Source: Mesorhizobium_K quangtriensis (GTDB taxonomy: Bacteria; Pseudomonadota; Alphaproteobacteria; Rhizobiales; Rhizobiaceae). Taken from it: a stretch of DNA of 64,000 nucleotides. Of the stretch, positions 35,279 through 43,599 are shown piece by piece. The stretch is taken from the NCBI RefSeq assembly GCF_040081925.1, contig NZ_JBEBMF010000003.1, positions 682,001-746,000 on the forward strand, given 5' to 3'. The position numbers and the translations under genes were made by a program. How positions within the stretch are numbered: the stretch's first letter is position 1; every line of letters starts with the position of its first letter. Under the pieces are notes generated by a model. It was not told where the DNA came from, did not search any database, and saw nothing but the letters and a program-made list of their open reading frames with translations.

Positions 35279-36400
35279 TCAGACGGCCCCCGCCTTGCCG
35301 GCTTCGGCCTTCATTCCCGATGTTCCCACGATGCGGACGCGGTAGTGGATCAGCGTGTCGCAGGCGAGCACGAAGAAGAGCAGCATGCCCTGGAAGGCGC
35401 GTACCGCCTTGTCGGAGACGCCGATGGCGATCTGCGCCGACTCGCCGCCAAGATAGGTAAGCGCCAGGATGATGCCGGCGGCGACGATGCCGAGAGGATT
35501 CAGCCTCCCGAGGAACGCTACGATGATGGCCGTAAAGCCGTAGCCGATCGATATCTTCTCGTTCAGGTGCTCGATGGGACCGGCGGCCTCGCAGATGCCG
35601 GCAAGCCCGGCGAGCGCGCCGGAAAGCAGGAAGGCGAAGAAGACGACCTTGCCGGAGGAGAAGCCGGCAAAGCGCCCTGCCCTCGGGCTCTGTCCCAGCA
35701 CCTTCACCTCGAACCCCTTGAGAGTCTTCGACAGCATGAACCAGACGAGGACGGCCGCGACCAGTGCGAAGACGAAGCCCCAATGGGCGCGGCCCGCATC
35801 CGGCCAGATCTGCGGCAGGATGGCCCATTCGCTGAAGCGGATCGTGCCGGGGAAGCTCATGCCCTCGGGATTGCGCCAGATGCCGCGCACCAGCCAGTCG
35901 TTGAAGAGCTGCGCAACATAGACCAGCATCAGGCTGGTCAGGATTTCGTTGGTGTTGAACCTTACCTTGAAGAAGGCGGGTATAGCAGCATAGGCCGCGC
36001 CGCCGGCCATGCCGAGGATCAGCATGAGCGGCAGCACGATCCATGAATGGAAGCCTGGAAACATGACCGGAATGAAGGAGCCGACGATAGCGCCGACAAT
36101 GAACTGGCCTTCCGCGCCGATGTTCCAGTTGTTGGAGAGGTAGCAGACCGAAAGGCCGACCGCGATCAGGATCAGCGGGGCCGCCTTGATGGCCAACTCA
36201 TGCAACTGCCACCGATTGCTGGGGTCCCAGATGCCGGTCAGCGGGTCGATGAAATAGTAATAGAGCGCATCGACCGGGTTCTTGCCCAGCACGGAGAACA
36301 TGATCGCGCCGGCGATCAATGTCAGCCCGAGCGCCATGAATGGCGAAAGGGTAGAAAAGAGCACCGAATGTTGCGGGCGCCTGACGAGTTCGATCCGCAT
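35279..36400 (-). CDS. ABC transporter permease (nucleoside-type, first subunit)
   Basis: A 373-residue BPD_transp_2 permease with about ten helices and the segment NWNIGAEGQFIVGAIVGSF near residues 110-128, the counterpart of the NLGVEG motif in the partner permease. Its ATG shares one base with the ATPase stop (TGATG), indicating translational coupling. The long Arg-rich N-terminus (RIELVRRPQHSV) is cytosolic. Confidence 0.92.
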   Translation of the reverse strand: MRIELVRRPQHSVLFSTLSPFMALGLTLIAGAIMFSVLGKNPVDALYYYFIDPLTGIWDPSNRWQLHELAIKAAPLILIAVGLSVCYLSNNWNIGAEGQFIVGAIVGSFIPVMFPGFHSWIVLPLMLILGMAGGAAYAAIPAFFKVRFNTNEILTSLMLVYVAQLFNDWLVRGIWRNPEGMSFPGTIRFSEWAILPQIWPDAGRAHWGFVFALVAAVLVWFMLSKTLKGFEVKVLGQSPRAGRFAGFSSGKVVFFAFLLSGALAGLAGICEAAGPIEHLNEKISIGYGFTAIIVAFLGRLNPLGIVAAGIILALTYLGGESAQIAIGVSDKAVRAFQGMLLFFVLACDTLIHYRVRIVGTSGMKAEAGKAGAV

Positions 36401-37965
36401 CAGACGCTCTCCAGACCGGGGTCGGCATGGCCGGGCTCGGCGCCGCCCATGAGGAGGCCGATCTTCTCGAACGTCGCCTCGGCGCGCGGCAGCGGTTTTG
36501 ACAACTCGCCATTGTGCATGACGGAGATCGCGTCCGAAATCTCGAACAGTTCGTCCAGATCCTGGCTGATCACCAGCACCGCAGATCCCGACCGCGCCAG
36601 TTCGATCAGCGATTGCCTGATCTTGGCCGCGGCGCCGGCGTCAACGCCCCATGTCGGCTGGTTGACGACCATCACCGTCGGGCGGCGATCAAGCTCCCGG
36701 CCGATGATGAATTTCTGCAGATTGCCGCCGGAGAGTGCGGCAGCTTCAGGGTCGCGCGCACTCTTCCGGACGTCCATCTCCTGAATGATGCGCTGCGTAG
36801 CCGCGTCGATGGCGCTTTCCTTTACGAAACCGGCGGGGCCGAGGAAGGCCTTGCTGTCGGTGGCGTAGCGGGACAGGAACAGGTTTTCCGAGAGCTTCAT
36901 GCGTGGCGCGGCTCCGTGGCCAAGCCGTTCTTCGGGGACAAACGCTGCGCCGAGCAGCCGGCGGCCGGTGATGGAGAGTCTTCCGGCGTCTTTGCCACGT
37001 ATGCGGATCGTGCCGGCATCCGGCTGCATGGCCTCGCCCGACACGGCCTCGAAAAACTCGCCCTGCCCGTTGCCGGCCACGCCTGCGATGCCGATGACTT
37101 CGCCTGCCCTGACATTGAGCGAAATGTTCTTCAGCGCCATGGAAAATGGCGTCGCCGGCTTTCGGCTCAGGTTCCTGACCTCGAGCAGCGCCTCGGCCGT
37201 CTCGATGCCCTCGACCGGCGCGCGTACGACCGCATGAACTTCGCTACCCACCATCATGCGCGCCAGCGAGGCCGCCGTCTCCTGGCGGGGGTCACAATGG
37301 GCGACGACCTTGCCGTGGCGCATCACGGTGGCCGCATCGCACATGCGCTTCACCTCTTCGAGGCGGTGCGAGATGTAGAGAATCGACTTGCCCTCGGCGC
37401 GAAGCCGCTCCAGCGTCTCGAACAGCTTGTCGGCTTCCTGCGGCGTCAGAACCGATGTCGGTTCATCGAGGATGATGAGGTCCGGCGTCTGCAGCAGGCA
37501 GCGGATGATCTCGATGCGCTGACGCTCCCCGACAGAAAGGTCGCCCACCAGCGAATAGGGGTCAAGCGGCAGGCCGTAGCTGTAGGACAACGCCTGCGCC
37601 TTGGCGGCAATCGTCGAGATCGGCGTCTGGTCGTCCAGCGACAGCGCAATGTTCTCGGCCGCCGACAGCGCCTCGAAGAGCGAGAAGTGCTGGAACACCA
37701 TGCCGATGCCGAGCTTCCGGGCCGCGTTCGGGTTGGCGATCTTGACCGGCTGCCCGTTCCAGCGGATTTCGCCGGAGTACGGCTCCAGCGAACCGAAGAG
37801 CATCTTCACCAGCGTCGACTTGCCGGCGCCGTTTTCGCCGAGCAATGCATGAATCTCGCCCTTGCGAATGGTCAGGTCGACCGCGTCGCAGGCTTTCAGC
37901 GTCCCGAATATCTTCGTAAGGCCGCGAACCTCAAGCAGGTTCGCCGCGGCGGTATCAGCACTCAC
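36400..37965 (-). CDS. ABC transporter ATPase, tandem domains (nucleoside-type)
   Basis: A 521-residue protein with two ABC domains. The first has Walker A GENGAGKST (about residues 40-48), the signature LSVGERQRIEI and Walker B LIILDEPTSVLTP. The second (from about residue 265) has a degenerate P-loop GVAGNGQGEF, the signature LSGGNLQKFI and VMVVNQPTWGVD in place of canonical Walker B. This asymmetry is normal for RbsA- and BmpD-type importers. It is the first gene of the four-gene operon, and its promoter region holds a palindrome at 38055-38071. Confidence 0.94.
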   Translation of the reverse strand: MSADTAAANLLEVRGLTKIFGTLKACDAVDLTIRKGEIHALLGENGAGKSTLVKMLFGSLEPYSGEIRWNGQPVKIANPNAARKLGIGMVFQHFSLFEALSAAENIALSLDDQTPISTIAAKAQALSYSYGLPLDPYSLVGDLSVGERQRIEIIRCLLQTPDLIILDEPTSVLTPQEADKLFETLERLRAEGKSILYISHRLEEVKRMCDAATVMRHGKVVAHCDPRQETAASLARMMVGSEVHAVVRAPVEGIETAEALLEVRNLSRKPATPFSMALKNISLNVRAGEVIGIAGVAGNGQGEFFEAVSGEAMQPDAGTIRIRGKDAGRLSITGRRLLGAAFVPEERLGHGAAPRMKLSENLFLSRYATDSKAFLGPAGFVKESAIDAATQRIIQEMDVRKSARDPEAAALSGGNLQKFIIGRELDRRPTVMVVNQPTWGVDAGAAAKIRQSLIELARSGSAVLVISQDLDELFEISDAISVMHNGELSKPLPRAEATFEKIGLLMGGAEPGHADPGLESV

Positions 37966-38054
37966 CGTGCCTCCCGGTCATTAAGCCAGTTATATTCTTT
38001 TGTTCCCGTGGGCATCGTAGCCGCCGTCCTGCTGCAACGCAAACTAGGACGAGC

Positions 38055-38071
38055 CTTGAAAGATTTTCAAG
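38055..38071. promoter_or_regulatory. Candidate operator upstream of the nucleoside ABC operon
   Basis: CTTGAAA and TTTCAAG form a perfect 7-bp inverted repeat with a 3-base centre, about 90 bases before the ATPase start. A T run follows only on the plus strand, where no gene ends, so a regulator-binding site is more likely than a terminator. Confidence 0.45.
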
Positions 38072-38098
38072 TTTTTCGAGGGCAACGCGACTGATTAT

Positions 38099-39076
38099 TC
38101 ACGGAATCAGAATGGTTGTCCCGGTCGTCTTGCGGCCTTCGAGGTCGGCGTGCGCTTTCGCGGCATCTTCCAGAGCATAGCGCTGGTTGATCCGAACCTC
38201 GACCTTGCCGGAGAGGACGACATCGAACAGCGCGGCCGCGCCTCTTTCCAGATGCTCGCGCTTTGCGGTGTAGGTGAAAAGGGTCGGTCGGGTCGCGAAA
38301 AGCGAGCCCTTCTGCGCCAGCATCGACAGGTTGAACGGCGGAATCGGGCCGGAAGACTGGCCGAAGCAGACGAACATGCCGAGCGGCCGGAGGCAGTCCA
38401 GCGAACCGGGGAACGTGTCCTTGCCGACGGAATCATAGACCACGTCGCACATCTTGCCGCCGGTGATGTTCTTCACCTCGGCCACGAAATCCTGCTCGCG
38501 GTAGTTGATCACATGATCGTAGCCGTGGGCGCGAGCCAGCTCCACCTTGTCCGCAGAGCCAGCGGTGCCGATTGTGTTCGCGCCGAGATGCTTGGCCCAT
38601 TGGCCGAGTATAAGGCCGACGCCGCCCGCAGCGGCATGGCAGAGAAGCGTGTCGCCCGGCTTTATCGGGAACGTGCGCCGAAGCAGGAACTCGGCGGTCA
38701 TGCCCTTGAGCATCATGGCCGCCGCCATTTCGTCCGATATGCCGTCTGGTACCTTCACCAGCCTGTCGGCCGCGACCACGCGTTCTTGCGCATAGGCGCC
38801 GATCGCCGTGAAATAGGCGACACGGTCACCCGGCCTGAGCCAGTCGACACCCTCGCCCACCTCGACGACCGTCCCCGCGGCTTCGGCGCCCGCGACCAGC
38901 GGCAGGCCGTTCGGGGCTGCGTAAAGGCCGGTGCGGTAGTAGGTGTCCAGGAAATTGAGCCCGATTGCGGTTTGTCGGACCAGAGCTTGGCCGAGTCCGG
39001 GTGTGCCGGGATTGTCATCCTCCCAGGAAAGCACCTCGGGCCCACCATGCGCGTGGATACGGACAGCCTTCGCCAT
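38099..39076 (-). CDS. qor: NAD(P)H:quinone oxidoreductase, zinc-less MDR type
   Basis: A 325-residue medium-chain dehydrogenase/reductase of the quinone oxidoreductase group: N-terminal GroES-like domain (VLSWEDDNPGTPGLGQALVRQTAIGLNFLDTYYRTGLY), then a Rossmann domain with AAAGGVGLILGQWAKHLGA near residue 150 for NADPH. It lacks the zinc-ligand cysteines of alcohol dehydrogenases. It reduces quinones by one electron or two, probably in the cytosol. It reads toward the ABC operon, 130 bases away, and follows pcs by three bases, with which it may be co-transcribed. Confidence 0.92.
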   Translation of the reverse strand: MAKAVRIHAHGGPEVLSWEDDNPGTPGLGQALVRQTAIGLNFLDTYYRTGLYAAPNGLPLVAGAEAAGTVVEVGEGVDWLRPGDRVAYFTAIGAYAQERVVAADRLVKVPDGISDEMAAAMMLKGMTAEFLLRRTFPIKPGDTLLCHAAAGGVGLILGQWAKHLGANTIGTAGSADKVELARAHGYDHVINYREQDFVAEVKNITGGKMCDVVYDSVGKDTFPGSLDCLRPLGMFVCFGQSSGPIPPFNLSMLAQKGSLFATRPTLFTYTAKREHLERGAAALFDVVLSGKVEVRINQRYALEDAAKAHADLEGRKTTGTTILIP

Positions 39077-39079
39077 GTG

Positions 39080-39889
39080 TCAGGCCTTCTGTGTCTCGGG
39101 CTTGCCGCCGAGGTTGGGAAACAGCTGCATGACGCCGCCGATGCAGAAAAGGTAGATGCCGGTGACGCCGATGCCGACTTTGGTGAAGGCGCTGACGTTT
39201 TCCGCCAGCACGCCGATCTGCGTATAAAACTGCGCCAGGTAGGATTCCGCGAGCGCCAGCGCCCCGAAGGCGCACCACGCCAGCGTCACACCGAGATTGA
39301 GCGGCCGCAGGCGCTTGACACGCACCGGATGCAGGAAAAACACCGGCACGAACGTCAGGATGCCGGCAGCGAGCACCACGGCGAAGGACACCCATTCCCC
39401 GGGCTCGATGACGAAGAGCGTGAATACCACCATGTTCCAGACGACGGGGAACCCCTTGAAGAAGTTCTCCCGCGTCTTCATGCCCGTGTCGGCGTAGTAG
39501 ACCGCGCTCGACACGACGATGATCGCTGCCGAGAGGAAGGACAGTCCCTCGCCCATCAGCCCGAACTGGTAGAGCGCGAAAGCGGGAATCAGGACGTAGG
39601 TGACGTAGTCGATGATGTTGTCGAGGAGTTCGCCCGACCAGGTCGGCAGAACCTCCTTGACGTCCAGCTTGCGCGCGATCGGACCGTCGATGCCATCGAC
39701 GAAGAGTGCAAGCCCGAGCCACCAGAACATTGCTGTCCAGCGCTCCTCGCTGGCCGCCACGAGGGACAGGAAGGCCAGGAACGAGCCCGATGCGGTCAGC
39801 AGGTGGACCGAGAAGGCGCGCGCCTGCGGCCATGTGACTTTCGTTCTGGGTTTCAACAGCCGCCCGGACCCCCGTTGTGTGTCGACCAT
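39080..39889 (-). CDS. pcs: Phosphatidylcholine synthase
   Basis: A 269-residue membrane enzyme that condenses choline with CDP-diacylglycerol to make phosphatidylcholine, a route found mainly in host-associated alphaproteobacteria. RAFSVHLLTASGSFLAFLSL near the N-terminus and the CDP-alcohol phosphotransferase motif DGIDGPIARK followed by SGELLDNIIDYVTYV match rhizobial Pcs. HPVRVKRLRPLNLG is also typical. The frame is open to 40003, but homology begins late, so Met at 39889 was chosen; 39946 is an alternative. About seven to eight helices are visible. Confidence 0.92.
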   Translation of the reverse strand: MVDTQRGSGRLLKPRTKVTWPQARAFSVHLLTASGSFLAFLSLVAASEERWTAMFWWLGLALFVDGIDGPIARKLDVKEVLPTWSGELLDNIIDYVTYVLIPAFALYQFGLMGEGLSFLSAAIIVVSSAVYYADTGMKTRENFFKGFPVVWNMVVFTLFVIEPGEWVSFAVVLAAGILTFVPVFFLHPVRVKRLRPLNLGVTLAWCAFGALALAESYLAQFYTQIGVLAENVSAFTKVGIGVTGIYLFCIGGVMQLFPNLGGKPETQKA

Positions 39890-40037
39890 GCGGCCGGCGA
39901 GATGGTCGGTGACAGTAATAGCACGCCTGCGATCGGCACAAGCCATGTTGTGCCGCAATCCAACCACAACCGCTCCGGCCCGGGTGGCGTCCGACGGTCG
40001 CATTGATCGAAACGGCCGGCCTGCCTATAGCTGTAGT

Positions 40038-41255
40038 ATGGAAAATGAGAGCAAGAGCGACCGATCGGTCATCGTGGCGGGCACGGGTCCGGCCGGCCTG
40101 ATCGCTGCGCTGGCGTTGGCCGACATCGGAGTGCCAGTCAAGCTGGTTGGCCCCCCTGCCTCATCTTCGGACGGACGAACCACAGCGCTGATGACACCTG
40201 CGCTGGCGCTTCTGGACAGTCTAGGCGTGCTTTCTTCGCTGGAGCCGCGCGCGGCTCCGCTGAAGGTGATGCGGATCGTGGACGCCACGCGGCGTCTCTT
40301 TCGTAGCCCGGTCGTGACGTTCCGCGCCGCCGAGATCGGGGAAGAACGCTTCGGGCTGAACATGCCGAACCGTGTTCTGAACGCCGTTCTCGAAGCCGCA
40401 GTCCTGGCCCGTCCGACAATCCACTGGCGTCGCGCGTTGGTGGAAGTCTGGTCGATCGGCGATGAACAGGCGTCCGCGAAGCTGAGTGACGGCTCGACCG
40501 TCGAAGCATTGCTGGCGGTCGCCGCCGACGGCCGACTGTCGCCCGCGCGGGACGCAGCCAGCATAAAGACGTCGGGCCGCACCTATCCGCAGGCGGCGCT
40601 CGTCCTCAATTTTTCGCACACACGCGGGCATAGCTTCATCTCGACCGAATTCCATACCGAGACCGGTCCCTTTACCCAGGTTCCCCTGCCCGGCGATCGC
40701 TCGAGCCTCGTTTGGGTGCTCAAGCCAGAACAAGCTCGGGAGCTGTCCGAAGTTTCTGATGACGTTCTGTCCGCCTTGGTCGAAGAGAAGATGCAGTCGC
40801 TGCTCGGGCGCGTGACCGTCGAGCCAGGCCGACAGGTCTATCCGCTCGGCGCGACGCTTCCTGCACGCTTCGCGCGGAACCGGGTCGCGCTGGTGGGCGA
40901 GGCCGCACATGTCTTCCCGCCGATCGGCGCCCAAGGCTTGAACCTTGGTGTTAGAGATGTTCGTGATCTTGTTGATGTAATTGAAAAATGTGGCGGCGAT
41001 ATCGGATCGAAGGCCGTACTCGACGCGTACGATCGTCGAAGAAAGCCGGACGTGGTCGCGCGGTCGGCTGCGGTCAACTTGCTGAATGTCTCGCTGTTGT
41101 CCAGCATGCTGCCGGCCCAGCTGGCCCGTAGCTTCACGCTCGGCGCAGTTGGCGGTTTTGCGCCGCTCCGCGCGCTCTTCATGCGCGAGGGGCTCCAGCC
41201 GGGCAGTGGCCTTGCGCGCGTCTTCGGCGATCTACGGGAACAGGTCGGGCGGTAG
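40038..41255 (+). CDS. UbiH/UbiF-family FAD-dependent hydroxylase
   Basis: A 405-residue flavoprotein monooxygenase of the type that hydroxylates ubiquinone precursors. It has GTGPAGLIAALALADIG (dinucleotide fold, residues about 15-31), a middle DG-like segment AVAADGRLSPAR and the FAD-binding LVGEAAHVFPPIGAQGLNLGVRDVRDLVD near residues 285-315. The nearest family guess is UbiH/UbiL-like; which ring carbon it oxidises cannot be told. Its last 24 bases overlap the convergent AEC gene. ATG 40038 directly precedes the nucleotide-binding fold. Confidence 0.88.
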   Translation: MENESKSDRSVIVAGTGPAGLIAALALADIGVPVKLVGPPASSSDGRTTALMTPALALLDSLGVLSSLEPRAAPLKVMRIVDATRRLFRSPVVTFRAAEIGEERFGLNMPNRVLNAVLEAAVLARPTIHWRRALVEVWSIGDEQASAKLSDGSTVEALLAVAADGRLSPARDAASIKTSGRTYPQAALVLNFSHTRGHSFISTEFHTETGPFTQVPLPGDRSSLVWVLKPEQARELSEVSDDVLSALVEEKMQSLLGRVTVEPGRQVYPLGATLPARFARNRVALVGEAAHVFPPIGAQGLNLGVRDVRDLVDVIEKCGGDIGSKAVLDAYDRRRKPDVVARSAAVNLLNVSLLSSMLPAQLARSFTLGAVGGFAPLRALFMREGLQPGSGLARVFGDLREQVGR

Positions 41256-42194
41256 CATCCCGCTGGTGATCAGGTAGATCAGGCCCGTCACTGTTGCGAC
41301 CGAGAAGCAGGTAGTCAGCAGGATGCTGGCCGAGGCCCGCTCGACCCAGACGTGGTATTGCTGGGCAAGCACGAAGACGTTGGTGGCCGTGGGCAGCGCC
41401 GCCAGAAGCACGGCGGAAAACAGCCAGACTTCCGAGAAATTGCCCACCCAACTCAGCACGACATAACAGACCAGCGGTTGCAGGATCAGCTTGAGGAAGA
41501 CGATCGGGCCGAGTTCCTTCGGCACTCGCTTCAACGGCCTCAGCGCCAGCGTCACGCCCATGGCGAAGAGCGCGCAGGGCGCGGCGGCGGCCGAAAGATA
41601 TTCCAGCAGCCGTTCGATCGGCAGCGGCGGCCGAAGGTGAAGATATGCCGCCGCGACGCCCGCCGCGGTCGCGATGATGAAGGGATGCAGGACGATCTTG
41701 CGCAGCACGCCAAGCATAAGTTGCGCGGGCGGCTGCTTCTCTCCGCCGGAAAGCGCCATCATCATCGGCGCGACCGCGAAATGGATGATGTTCTCGAAGC
41801 AGAAGATCAGCGCGACCGGTACTGCCGCTTCGGGTCCGAACACAAGCAATGCAAGTCCCGGGCCCATGTAGCCGATGTTTCCATAGGCAGCAGCGAGGCT
41901 CTTGATGGTCGATTCCGCGATGCTGCTGCCCTCGATCAACCTCGATCCCGCAAACATCAGCGTGAAGATGAAATAGGTCGACAGCACGGAGCCTAGGATG
42001 CACGTCAATTCCGTCAGCTGCTCGAACGGCGTCTTCGCCAGCAACTGGAAAAACAAAGCCGGCAAGGCGACGTAGACTATGAAGGTATTCATCCAGCCAA
42101 GCGCTTCGACCGGCTGGCGGGTGATGCGCGCGACGAAAAAGCCGAGGAAAATCAATCCGAAGAACGGCAGGACAAGGCCGATGACATCGAGCAT
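41232..42194 (-). CDS. AEC-family transporter
   Basis: A 320-residue membrane protein with about ten helices in the auxin-efflux-carrier/malonate-transporter pattern: LPFFGLIFLGFFVARIT start, NTFIVYVALPALFFQLLAKTP, GPGLALLVFGPEAAVP and a symmetrical C-terminal half. Such carriers move organic acids; the substrate is unknown. It is convergent with the UbiH-like gene (24-base overlap) and divergent from hspQ, about 120 bases away. Confidence 0.88.
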   Translation of the reverse strand: MLDVIGLVLPFFGLIFLGFFVARITRQPVEALGWMNTFIVYVALPALFFQLLAKTPFEQLTELTCILGSVLSTYFIFTLMFAGSRLIEGSSIAESTIKSLAAAYGNIGYMGPGLALLVFGPEAAVPVALIFCFENIIHFAVAPMMMALSGGEKQPPAQLMLGVLRKIVLHPFIIATAAGVAAAYLHLRPPLPIERLLEYLSAAAAPCALFAMGVTLALRPLKRVPKELGPIVFLKLILQPLVCYVVLSWVGNFSEVWLFSAVLLAALPTATNVFVLAQQYHVWVERASASILLTTCFSVATVTGLIYLITSGMLPPDLFP

Positions 42195-42312
42195 TCACAA
42201 ATTCTTCCAGCCGCCGCGAGGCTCTGTCCGCCTCACAGTTCCCCGTGCGCAAAGCGCATCCGGGATTGAATTGCATGTTGCACTGCGCCAAATATGACGC
42301 AAGGCTCGGATC

Positions 42313-42645
42313 ATGAACGACATCAAGACAGCGAAGTTTGCAATCGGCCAGGTGGTGCGCCACCGGCTGTTCCCGTTCCGGGGCGTTATCTTCGATGTCG
42401 ATCCGCAGTTCAACAACACCGAGGAATGGTACGAAGCGATCCCGAAGGACGTCCGGCCCCGCAAGGACCAGCCCTTCTACCACCTGCTCGCGGAAAACTC
42501 GGAGTCGGAATACATCGCCTACGTATCCGAGCAGAACCTGCTGGAAGATGATTCAGGGGAACCTGTGCGGCATCCGCAGTTGCGGGAACTGTTCGACGTC
42601 AGGGCGGACGGGCAGTACGCGCCGAAAGTACGCACGCGACACTGA
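42313..42645 (+). CDS. hspQ: Heat shock protein HspQ
   Basis: A 110-residue protein of the HspQ/YccV hemimethylated-DNA-binding family: AKFAIGQVVRHRLFPFRGVIFDVDPQF at the start, then PFYHLLAEN and YVSEQNLLED. In E. coli HspQ is a heat-induced factor that binds and enhances Lon protease. ATG 42313 begins at the conserved region. No heat-shock promoter was recognised with confidence. A strong terminator follows immediately. Confidence 0.94.
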   Translation: MNDIKTAKFAIGQVVRHRLFPFRGVIFDVDPQFNNTEEWYEAIPKDVRPRKDQPFYHLLAENSESEYIAYVSEQNLLEDDSGEPVRHPQLRELFDVRADGQYAPKVRTRH

Positions 42646-42663
42646 CCCTCGAATGTTTCGGAC

Positions 42664-42697
42664 AATAAAAAAGCGGGGCAAGCCCCGCTTTTTTATT
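42664..42697. terminator. Strong bidirectional terminator
   Basis: A perfect palindrome of 34 bases: AATAAAAAA, then GCGGGGC and GCCCCGC around AA, then TTTTTTATT. It lies between convergent hspQ and the IalB gene and has poly-T on both strands. Confidence 0.93.
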
Positions 42698-42714
42698 GCG
42701 TCAGGCAGGCGCGA

Positions 42715-43353
42715 TCAGTTCGCGGCCTTGGCCTTGTCCTGCTCTTCCTTGAGCTTCTTGGCGAAGTCCTCGTTGTTCTTCGCCACGAACTCCTGAAGCT
42801 TCTTCTGGCGGTCCTCGATGTCGGACTGCTGCAGCGGTGCACCGTCAAAGGCGGCAGTGAAGCCAGCCAGCGAAACCTTGACCGGATTGGCCTGGTTCTG
42901 TGCATTGACGGAGGTCAGTGTGAGCTCGGTGCCCTTCTTGAAGGAGCCTACCAACTGGTCGTTGAGCTGCGCCTCGGCGATGCAACGATCCGGGAAGCAG
43001 AGCACGTATTCGAGCTTCTGGGCCTTGCCGCCGTCGATCTGAAGACCGATGCCCGGAGGCACCAGACGGCCGGTCGGCACGGTTACCTGAAAGACCTTGC
43101 GGTTCACCTTGCCCTTCAGCTCGAGCAGGCTGATGCCGGTAATGACCTGCCCGGTGTTGGCGGTCATGATGTTCTGCACATTGCAGATATCGACATCTTC
43201 CTGCTTGGCGCAGGCCTTGAACCAGCCTTTCGGAATCTGCGGTTGCTGCGGCTGCTGCTGAGCCGCGGCAGGCAGAAGCCCGGCGGCAAGCACGCCCACG
43301 ACACCGGCGGCCATCACCGAGACACGGTAAGCGTCGGTTTTCAGGCTTGTCAT
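42715..43353 (-). CDS. Invasion-associated locus B (IalB)-family periplasmic protein
   Basis: A 212-residue exported protein. The signal peptide (VSVMAAGVVGVLAAGLLPAAA) is followed by a Gln/Pro-rich stretch, then the IalB domain with GWFKACAKQEDVDICNVQNIM, GISLLELKG, GIGLQIDGGKAQKLEYVLCFPDRCIAE (conserved cysteines) and a Lys/Glu-rich C-terminal helix. IalB proteins aid host-cell entry in Bartonella but are also general rhizobial envelope proteins. The terminator at 42664 ends the transcript. Confidence 0.92.
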   Translation of the reverse strand: MTSLKTDAYRVSVMAAGVVGVLAAGLLPAAAQQQPQQPQIPKGWFKACAKQEDVDICNVQNIMTANTGQVITGISLLELKGKVNRKVFQVTVPTGRLVPPGIGLQIDGGKAQKLEYVLCFPDRCIAEAQLNDQLVGSFKKGTELTLTSVNAQNQANPVKVSLAGFTAAFDGAPLQQSDIEDRQKKLQEFVAKNNEDFAKKLKEEQDKAKAAN

Positions 43354-43599
43354 CTCGTTCGATTCCTCTCAACTGATCAGGAAGTGCGGCAAACGCCGTC
43401 CATGCGAGCTACCTGTTGGCCAAATGAGGCAACAGGATGACTTTGCCCGCGTCTACACCTCCCCGCCCCCTGAATCCAGTCCGGGCATGGCCAGTGACAT
43501 CAAATTTCGGACATGCTGAACGGTAGCCGTGTGACGCATGATAGGTTCCGGCAACGAATCAATCCGGCCCCGATCCGGCCAGGAGGCGGAAGATTTCCT

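Noticed and set aside
36514..38094. Plus-strand open frame opposite the ABC ATPase
   Set aside because: Antisense shadow of a gene with clear Walker motifs; no ribosome site or domain.
38150..40006. Plus-strand open frame opposite qor and pcs
   Set aside because: Spans two recognised minus-strand genes and their junction; composition is that of a shadow frame.
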